Source of the DNA: JAFGSZ01 sp964492185
GTDB taxonomy: Bacteria > Bacteroidota > Bacteroidia > Bacteroidales > UBA10428
Length of the DNA: 12,492 nucleotides
Reading direction: 5' to 3'
NCBI GenBank assembly: GCA_964492185.1
Contig: CAZBJH010000103.1
Span: forward strand, 1-12,492
The notes under the pieces: generated by a model
What the model saw: only the letters and a program-made list of their open reading frames with translations
Databases searched by the model: none
What the model was told of the DNA's origin: nothing
Position numbers and translations under genes: made by a program
In this document: positions 7,033-12,492 of the stretch, one piece after another
How positions within the stretch are numbered: the stretch's first letter is position 1
How the letters are laid out: each line of letters opens with the position of its first letter

Positions 7033-8191
7033 ATCAGGCAAAGACCAGTCGGTAAGGCGCTTACATCCATGGGTATTCTCCGGTGCAATAAAAAAAATTG
7101 CCGGCACACCGCGGGAAGGTGAAATTGTCGAGGTAAGCAGTAATAAAGATGAGTTTCTGGCCCTGGGACATTATCAGATAGGATCCATAGCAATAAGGAT
7201 CTTTTCATTTCAGGATATTGAACCGGATTACAATTTCTGGAAAGACCGTATAGGATCGGCCTATAAATACCGCTGCGAACTGGGAATTACAAATCATCCC
7301 GAAATTAATGCCTACAGGCTGATAAATGCTGAAGGTGACGGTATGCCGGGTCTGATCATAGATTATTATAACGGAACGGCAGTACTGCAAATGCATTCAA
7401 TAGGCATGCATTACCTGCGTGATATGATCGTTGATATTCTTAAAGGTTTATATAGCGACAGGCTAAAAGCCGTTTTCGATAAAAGTGAAACCACCCTTCC
7501 TTTTAAATCGGGTATTAATGCTACAAATGAATATCTGTTAGGGGGAAAATCCGGTTCAGAGATCACTGAGTACGGTAACCGGTTTATTGTGAATTGGGAA
7601 GAAGGACAAAAAACAGGCTTTTTTCTTGACCAGCGTGAAAACAGAAAATTATTGCAAAACTATGCAACAGACAGGCAGGTACTGAATATGTTCTGCTTCA
7701 CCGGTGGATTTTCGGTTTATGCACTTAAAGGAAAAGCCCGGATGGTGCACTCGGTTGACAGCTCTGCCAGTGCCATTGAACTTACCGGTAAAAATATTGA
7801 AACAAACTTTGGGCAAACCGGCACACACAATAGTTATGTTGCAGATGCTTTTAACTATATGAAGGACATTAACGACCGGTATGACCTGATAATACTCGAC
7901 CCACCGGCTTTTGCAAAACACCATAATGTTTTACACAATGCTCTGCAGGGATATAAAAAGCTGAATGCCATGGCTATCGAAAATATAAAAAAAGGGGGTA
8001 TTATATTTACCTTTTCATGCTCACAGGTTGTCTCAAAAGAAAATTTCAAAAAAAGCGTTTACGTAGCTGCCGCCAATACAGGCCGGTCGGTAAAAATACT
8101 CCATCAATTAACACAACCCGCCGATCATCCGGTAAGTATTTATCATCCCGAAGGGGAATATTTAAAGGGACTGGTACTTTATGTGGAATAA
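7007..8191 (+). CDS. rlmI: Class I SAM-dependent 23S rRNA (cytosine-C5) methyltransferase, RlmI-like
   Basis: This 394-residue cytosolic enzyme should transfer a methyl group from S-adenosylmethionine to C5 of a cytosine in 23S rRNA (C1962 for E. coli RlmI). From the ATG at 7007, a PUA RNA-binding domain covers about 1-75 with the family pattern RRLHPWVFSGAI. A linker domain precedes EGQKTGFFLDQREN (about 199-212). The Rossmann fold has SAM motif I LNMFCFTGGFS (226-236), motif IV DPPAFAK (298-304), and the catalytic Cys338 in FTFSCSQ. An upstream in-frame ATG at 6992 would add five residues; I prefer 7007 because MSRIKVILKSGK matches the family start. It overlaps the exonuclease gene by 26 bp and the hydrolase gene by 11 bp. 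The family is firm; the exact rRNA position is inferred by homology. Confidence 0.92.
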   Translation: MSRIKVILKSGKDQSVRRLHPWVFSGAIKKIAGTPREGEIVEVSSNKDEFLALGHYQIGSIAIRIFSFQDIEPDYNFWKDRIGSAYKYRCELGITNHPEINAYRLINAEGDGMPGLIIDYYNGTAVLQMHSIGMHYLRDMIVDILKGLYSDRLKAVFDKSETTLPFKSGINATNEYLLGGKSGSEITEYGNRFIVNWEEGQKTGFFLDQRENRKLLQNYATDRQVLNMFCFTGGFSVYALKGKARMVHSVDSSASAIELTGKNIETNFGQTGTHNSYVADAFNYMKDINDRYDLIILDPPAFAKHHNVLHNALQGYKKLNAMAIENIKKGGIIFTFSCSQVVSKENFKKSVYVAAANTGRSVKILHQLTQPADHPVSIYHPEGEYLKGLVLYVE

Positions 8192-9404
8192 ACAGCAAAA
8201 CGACATACAAAAAACAGGATTTTTAAAACTATTCGTCCTGATATGCTCCCTGATGTTTCTTTCAGCAAGCCTGTCAAACGCGCAGAAGAAAGAGGCAGCA
8301 GAATATATTGATAATCTGGTCAGCCGAAATAAACTCCCCGGGATTCAATATATAATTTTCAATACCGACAGTGTTATTTTTGAGTACAATGCAGGTATGC
8401 GCGATCTGTCAAAAAAATCAGAAGTAACTTCAAATACTGTATTCAAAGCCTATTCCATAACCAAGACATTCACGGCCATGGCCATTCTGCAGCTTGTAGA
8501 AAAAGGACAGTTATCACTTAATGATTCATTGAGGCAATTTATTAATGATTATCCCTACAGGCATGAAATAACGATCCGGCAATTGCTTTCTCATACCTCC
8601 GGACTGGCCAATCCAATACCGGCTACATGGGTGCACGTGGTAGAAGAGCATGATCAGTTTGATGAGGATGCCTTTATTCGTCAACAGTTGAATAAACACG
8701 ACCGGCTAAAATACAAGCCAGGAAAAAAGAAACGGTATTCAAACTTCGATTATCTTTTACTGGGAATGATCATTGAGAAGGTTTCGGGAGAAAAGTATGA
8801 AGAATACATCAGGAGGAATATCCTGCAAAAGCTGGATATCCCCCGGAAGCATCTGGATTTTATTATTCATGATGACAGCCTGTATGCCACAGGATATCAG
8901 AATAAATACCAGCTTATACAGCTGACATACGGAATACTGGGTGACAGGGATAAATTCATGCGGTCATCCATCGGTAAATGGATCCCGTTTAATAATTTTT
9001 ATCTCAATGGGAATGCTTACGGGGGATTAATAGGTACAGCCCGTGGACTGACAGTGTGGGGACAACATCTTTTAAGCAGGGATTCCACACTGTTATCCAG
9101 CCGGATGAAAGAACTTTATTTTACTCCCGTGAGACTCAATAACGGGAAAAAAACTAACCAGTGTCTTAGTTGGTTTGAGCGTGAGACCAATTACACACGT
9201 TATTATGCCCATCCCGGCGGTGCTCCCGGCTATGCCAGTGAAATAAGACTCTACCCTGAACACAACATAGGCAGCGTTTATTTAATGAACCGCACCTTTA
9301 AGATCAACCACACAAAACTACTCTCCGACCTCAATAAACACTTTATCAACGATACAACTTTGCTTGAAGAGGACGACAAACTAAAAGAAAGCCTGAAAGA
9401 ATAA
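8181..9404 (+). CDS. Exported serine hydrolase, beta-lactamase / penicillin-binding protein fold
   Basis: This 407-residue protein belongs to the class C beta-lactamase-like serine hydrolases, which include D-alanyl-D-alanine carboxypeptidases and esterases. The N-terminus is an extended signal peptide with hydrophobic core LFVLICSLMFLSASLSNA and likely cleavage after Ala34, so it acts in the periplasm or outside. The three active-site elements are complete: SITK with nucleophile Ser92 and Lys95, YSN (186-188), and HPG (344-346) in place of KTG. The motif RQLLSHTSGL (133-142) is typical. No lipobox and no transmembrane tail are visible. The substrate is unknown; a true beta-lactamase is less likely than a peptidase or esterase. 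The ATG overlaps the rlmI end by 11 bp, so it probably shares that transcript, although an exported enzyme has no obvious link to rRNA methylation. Confidence 0.88.
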   Translation: MWNKQQNDIQKTGFLKLFVLICSLMFLSASLSNAQKKEAAEYIDNLVSRNKLPGIQYIIFNTDSVIFEYNAGMRDLSKKSEVTSNTVFKAYSITKTFTAMAILQLVEKGQLSLNDSLRQFINDYPYRHEITIRQLLSHTSGLANPIPATWVHVVEEHDQFDEDAFIRQQLNKHDRLKYKPGKKKRYSNFDYLLLGMIIEKVSGEKYEEYIRRNILQKLDIPRKHLDFIIHDDSLYATGYQNKYQLIQLTYGILGDRDKFMRSSIGKWIPFNNFYLNGNAYGGLIGTARGLTVWGQHLLSRDSTLLSSRMKELYFTPVRLNNGKKTNQCLSWFERETNYTRYYAHPGGAPGYASEIRLYPEHNIGSVYLMNRTFKINHTKLLSDLNKHFINDTTLLEEDDKLKESLKE

Positions 9405-9498
9405 ACCACCTTATCCACATTACAAAAACGAGCAATTGTTAAAACACCGGCAAATTTCCCTACCTAGGGCTAAGATCACATCGTGCCAATTTCATGAA

Positions 9499-11415
9499 TT
9501 ATCTTTCCTGTTCATCCAGAATCCTTTCTATCTCATCCATAACACTGTTCATAGCATCCATTGTTTTGTCAAAAGGTTCGGAGGTGGTCATGTCCACTCC
9601 TGCTTTTCTCAAAACATTGATAGGATAATCCGAACCGCCGGCCGAAATGAAATCAATATATTTTTCCACGGCTCCCTCTTCTTCGTTCAGCACTTTCTCA
9701 GCAAGCGCCATTGAAGCTGTAAAAGAAGTTGAATACTGGTAAACATAAAAATTATAGTAGAAATGTGGTATAAAAGCCCATTCGCGAGTTACAGGCTCAT
9801 CAATATGACATATACCCTGCTCATGACCATAATATTTCTTTAGTATACTTCCGTATAATTCGGTGAACAGGTCACCGGTCAGGGCAACCCCCTGCTCAGC
9901 CTTTTCATGGATAAGAAGTTCATATTCCGCAAACTGCGTCTGACGGAAAAGAGTTCCCTTGAAAGCATCGAGATAACTCATCAATAAAGACAAACGCGCA
10001 TCTTCATCACTGATCTCGTTCATCATCTTATCCATCAACAATGCCTCATTAAAAGTTGAAGCTACCTCTGCAACAAAGATTGAATAACCGGCCAGCGGAT
10101 AAGACTGGTATTTATTGGAATAATAGCTGTGCATGGTATGTCCCATCTCATGAGCAAGTGTACTTACATCCTCCCAGCGGCCGTTGTAATTTAATAAAAT
10201 ATAAGGATGAACATCATATGCACTTCCGCTTGAGTATGCACCTGAACGTTTCCCGCGTGTGGGATATACATCGATCCATCGTTCTGTAACTGCCCTTTTT
10301 ACTACATCCACATAATCTTCTCCGAGGGGGTTTACTGCATCAATCAGTAGTTCGGTAGCTTCTTCATAAGAATATTCAAGGTCTATGCCACCGACTACAG
10401 GTGCATACAGATCCGAATATTTCAGCGTGTCCACTTTCAGAATACGTTTTTTCAATTTCAGATACCGGTGAAAAGTTCCAAGATTATTATTCACATTCTC
10501 TATAAGCGAATGATAAACACCGGTTGGGATATTGTTCACATCAAGAGCCCTTTCGAGAGACGAATTGTAGTCGCGTGACCGCGCGTAAAAGATGTTACTT
10601 TTCACATTTCCATATAACATATCGCCGAATGATGCTTCAAAATCTTCGTGTACGCTCCAAAATGCATCAAATACCTTTTCCCTGTCGGCCCTGTTTTCCA
10701 CCGCGCGGTATTTACTGTAACCCGACTTATCAAGCAGCGCCTCCGTACCATCATTTAAAACAACTGTCGGATATGGCATCTCTGCATTACTGAATGTACG
10801 ATAAACAGACGCGGTATTTTCACTTATCATTCCGGACAAGGCAAGAATCTTCTCTTCCTCTTCTGATAACTGATGTTCAACTTTCCTGAACAGGTTATCC
10901 AGGTATATTTTATAGTCATTAAGCCCCTCCTGTTCATTAATAAATTGTTCTACAGTCGACCATTCCATTGACAAAATCTCAGGTTCAATAAAAGCTGCTT
11001 CAGATGAAAAATCTGTAAGCATCTGCTGCAACTCCTGTCTCATAGCTGAATATTTTGAAACACGGGTATCCTGATCCGACTTTTTGGCTGCATAGCCGTA
11101 TAAACGTTCTGCTTCTTTTGAAACCGAGGAAAGATATTGAAGGCATGACAGCAAATTCTCGGATGATGCTGTCAATGTTCCCTTATACTGTCCGACCTTA
11201 TCGAGCTTACCGGCCAGATCTTCCCTGGCCTCTTTCCATGCTTCATCCGAAGAATAAAGATCCTGAAGGTTCCATTTATACTTCTCCGGAATATCATCCC
11301 TTTCGCTTTGTGCAAGGGATTGTATGCCGGCAAATACCAACAAAAATACAAAAGCCGGTATAAATCTGAGGACCGGCAAAGGATTTAAGCTTAAGGTGTG
11401 CAATTTTACTTTCAT
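9499..11415 (-). CDS. pepF: Exported oligoendopeptidase F, M3 metallopeptidase family
   Basis: This 638-residue zinc peptidase should cleave short peptides of roughly 7-17 residues. The signature HEMGH (422-426) gives zinc ligands His422 and His426 and catalytic Glu423; the third ligand is likely Glu450 in VAEVASTFNEALL, 28 residues after His422, the M3 spacing. The N-terminal oligopeptidase F domain lies at about 120-200, and YPTRGKRSGAYSSG (384-397) is typical of PepF. Length is near the usual 600. Unlike the cytosolic Lactococcus enzyme, it begins with a signal peptide: a hydrophobic run at about 16-34 ending SLAQ, cleavage near residue 36, so it probably works in the periplasm. It converges on the serine hydrolase gene across a 94-bp gap holding only a weak CCCTA/TAGGG inverted repeat (9458-9469) and no clear terminator. 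Confidence 0.92.
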   Translation of the reverse strand: MKVKLHTLSLNPLPVLRFIPAFVFLLVFAGIQSLAQSERDDIPEKYKWNLQDLYSSDEAWKEAREDLAGKLDKVGQYKGTLTASSENLLSCLQYLSSVSKEAERLYGYAAKKSDQDTRVSKYSAMRQELQQMLTDFSSEAAFIEPEILSMEWSTVEQFINEQEGLNDYKIYLDNLFRKVEHQLSEEEEKILALSGMISENTASVYRTFSNAEMPYPTVVLNDGTEALLDKSGYSKYRAVENRADREKVFDAFWSVHEDFEASFGDMLYGNVKSNIFYARSRDYNSSLERALDVNNIPTGVYHSLIENVNNNLGTFHRYLKLKKRILKVDTLKYSDLYAPVVGGIDLEYSYEEATELLIDAVNPLGEDYVDVVKRAVTERWIDVYPTRGKRSGAYSSGSAYDVHPYILLNYNGRWEDVSTLAHEMGHTMHSYYSNKYQSYPLAGYSIFVAEVASTFNEALLMDKMMNEISDEDARLSLLMSYLDAFKGTLFRQTQFAEYELLIHEKAEQGVALTGDLFTELYGSILKKYYGHEQGICHIDEPVTREWAFIPHFYYNFYVYQYSTSFTASMALAEKVLNEEEGAVEKYIDFISAGGSDYPINVLRKAGVDMTTSEPFDKTMDAMNSVMDEIERILDEQER

Positions 11416-11441
11416 ATTTGTCTTTTGTCATATTAATTTTT

Positions 11442-11449
11442 CAAAGATC
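11442..11449 (-). promoter_or_regulatory. Weak candidate -7 element for pepF
   Basis: On the minus strand GATCTTTG (11442-11449) differs at one base from TAnnTTTG and would give a leader of about 20-25 bases to the pepF ATG at 11415. No TTG lies at the right distance upstream. A second near match, TTTATTTG (11550-11557), would imply a leader of about 130 bases. The rest of the 246-bp gap to yaaA (11416-11661) holds AT-rich sequence with no gene that I can see and no strong hairpin. Confidence 0.22.
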
Positions 11450-11661
11450 ATACCCTCTATTATTCATGCGTAATGTTTGGGTCAGAAGCAGGGAGTCGGA
11501 AAATGCAGCTTCAGCCCTTCAAAGCCAATAATACAGGATAAATAATATACAAATAAAGTAAACTTTTTTGATTTAGAGTTGATAAATATCACATCTATGG
11601 CCTGATTGTTTGCCTGAAAACATACCGGCACAATAATAACAATATTTAAATTTTTAATTGG

Positions 11662-12426
11662 CTATCTTGAAAAACACCACTCATTATCTGATGAAAACTC
11701 ATCATTATAAAAATAACCTTCATCTTCAAAATGTTTTAACTGTTCAGGTTCATCAATCCGGTTTTGTATTATAAAACGACTCATCATTCCCCGCGCTTTT
11801 TTGGTATACACGACAATTACTTTGTAATGTTCACCTTTCAATTCCTTAAAGACTGGTGTGATCACCTTATCACCAAATTTTTTCAATTTGGCTGCTTTGC
11901 CGTATTCATTCGATGCAAGATTGATTATAAATTTATTTTTATGCTTTTGTATCTCGTTTTTCAGTAGATCATATATTTTGTCTCCCCAAAATTCATAAAG
12001 GTTTTTGTTACTTCCAACCTGCAGTTTCGTATTCATTTCCAACCTGTAAGGTTGTATCAGATCGAGCGGACGCAGAAGACCGTAAAGTCCTGAAAGCATA
12101 CGAAGTGTTTCCTGGGCAAATTTGAGATCTTCCGATGTCAGTTCGGCGGCTTTTAATCCATTATATACTTCCCCGTTAAAGCTGAAAATAGACTGCTTTG
12201 CGTTTCCCGTTGTAAATGGCGGTGACCATTGCTGATATCTTTCATAATTAAGCCTGGCCAACTGATCATTAATATCCATCAGGTTTGCCAGTTCCTCCTC
12301 CGACAACTCCCTGAGTTTACTGATCAGTTGCCCCGCTTCTTCCATGAAACGGGGAATAGTGAACACGTCTGTTATCTGTTGTTTTTCGAAATTCAATAAT
12401 TTTGCCGGTGAAAGTAATGTTATCAT
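11662..12426 (-). CDS. yaaA: Peroxide stress protein YaaA (UPF0246 / DUF328 family)
   Basis: This 254-residue protein matches E. coli YaaA closely along its length as I recall it. Landmarks: the ISPAK-like start ITLLSPAKLLNF, the block LRMLSGLYGLLRPLDLIQPY (about 98-117), NLYEFWGDKI (about 132-141), INLASNEY (about 158-165), and the C-terminal KKARGMMSRFII (about 209-220) and EGYFYND. In E. coli YaaA limits free intracellular iron and oxidative DNA damage during hydrogen peroxide stress; DNA binding has been reported. It is cytosolic, with no signal peptide. An in-frame ATG at 12465 would add 13 residues encoded inside the right-hand repeat copy; MITLLSPAK at 12426 agrees with the family start. 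It is upstream of pepF on the same strand but 246 bp away, so probably transcribed alone. No clear promoter is visible in the 66 bp before the window edge. Confidence 0.95.
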   Translation of the reverse strand: MITLLSPAKLLNFEKQQITDVFTIPRFMEEAGQLISKLRELSEEELANLMDINDQLARLNYERYQQWSPPFTTGNAKQSIFSFNGEVYNGLKAAELTSEDLKFAQETLRMLSGLYGLLRPLDLIQPYRLEMNTKLQVGSNKNLYEFWGDKIYDLLKNEIQKHKNKFIINLASNEYGKAAKLKKFGDKVITPVFKELKGEHYKVIVVYTKKARGMMSRFIIQNRIDEPEQLKHFEDEGYFYNDEFSSDNEWCFSR

Positions 12427-12444
12427 GATTTTGTAATTATATAA

Positions 12445-12462
12445 TGTCTGTCCATAAAGTCC
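12445..12462 (-). repeat. Short dispersed repeat, right copy
   Basis: Read on the minus strand, GGACTTTATGGACAGACA matches the left copy (123-140) at 17 of 18 bases, and weaker similarity continues out towards 12476. It lies 18 bp upstream of the yaaA start. Sequence beyond it, such as TTCGTTACGC (12471-12480 region), runs to the window edge, so the full extent cannot be seen. It may hold promoter or leader sequence of yaaA, but I cannot show that. Confidence 0.45.
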
Positions 12463-12492
12463 CATTTGCTTCGTTACGCTTGTCCGAAAATT

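Noticed and set aside
8181..9404. True antibiotic-resistance class C beta-lactamase
   Set aside because: The third motif is HPG rather than KTG and the gene sits in a housekeeping operon, which fits a peptidase or esterase of the same fold better.
9458..9469. CCCTA-CC-TAGGG as a terminator between convergent genes
   Set aside because: The loop would be only two bases, the stem is five base pairs and no T tract follows on either strand.
9436..9714. Plus-strand frame of 92 codons between the hydrolase and pepF ends
   Set aside because: Most of it is antisense to the pepF C-terminus; composition is Phe/His rich as expected for a shadow frame.
12444..12492. Plus-strand reading frame from an ATG, open to the window edge (16 codons)
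   Set aside because: It starts inside the short repeat, has no promoter or ribosome site that I can see, and the peptide has no recognisable character; it is most likely intergenic.
1..12492. Defence island, phage, integrative element or biosynthetic cluster
   Set aside because: All nine genes belong to recognised chromosomal families, and no integrase, transposase, tRNA attachment site or repeat array is present.

Overview
This window is ordinary-looking chromosome from a member of the Bacteroidota, most likely a Bacteroidales or Marinilabiliales relative. The evidence is protein character (a zinc-module-late RecQ, DUF5063, a roughly 650-residue parvulin protein), an AT-rich composition, weak Shine-Dalgarno sites, and a near-perfect Bacteroidota-type promoter (TTTG, then TAnnTTTG) upstream of the DUF5063 gene. 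I see no rRNA, tRNA, CRISPR array, phage, transposase or plasmid gene.

Left part (1-3764): a minus-strand pair, guaB (IMP dehydrogenase) followed 49 bp later by a periplasmic SurA-like peptidyl-prolyl isomerase, probably one transcript. It ends at an AT-rich hairpin followed by a T tract at about 53-104. guaB is divergent from recQ across 137 bp that hold a possible promoter and short inverted repeats.

Middle part (3765-9404): five plus-strand genes. recQ stands slightly apart. After a 120-bp gap with its own promoter comes a tight block whose reading frames overlap in sequence by 14, 26 and 11 bp: a DUF5063 protein, a DEDDy 3'-5' exonuclease, an RlmI-type 23S rRNA cytosine methyltransferase, and an exported serine hydrolase of the beta-lactamase/penicillin-binding fold. 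The first three look like nucleic-acid housekeeping; the exported hydrolase is an odd fourth member.

Right part (9405-12492): two minus-strand genes, yaaA (peroxide-stress protein) and then an M3-family oligoendopeptidase F with an N-terminal signal peptide. The latter converges on the serine hydrolase gene with no convincing terminator between them.

The most interesting items are modest: an apparent internal duplication in the isomerase that leaves a degenerate second SurA-like half; the RecQ with its zinc module after a long insert and no HRDC domain; the exported PepF; the DUF5063/exonuclease/methyltransferase operon; and one short sequence found near both window ends in opposite orientation. 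I found nothing that amounts to a new defence, mobile or biosynthetic system.
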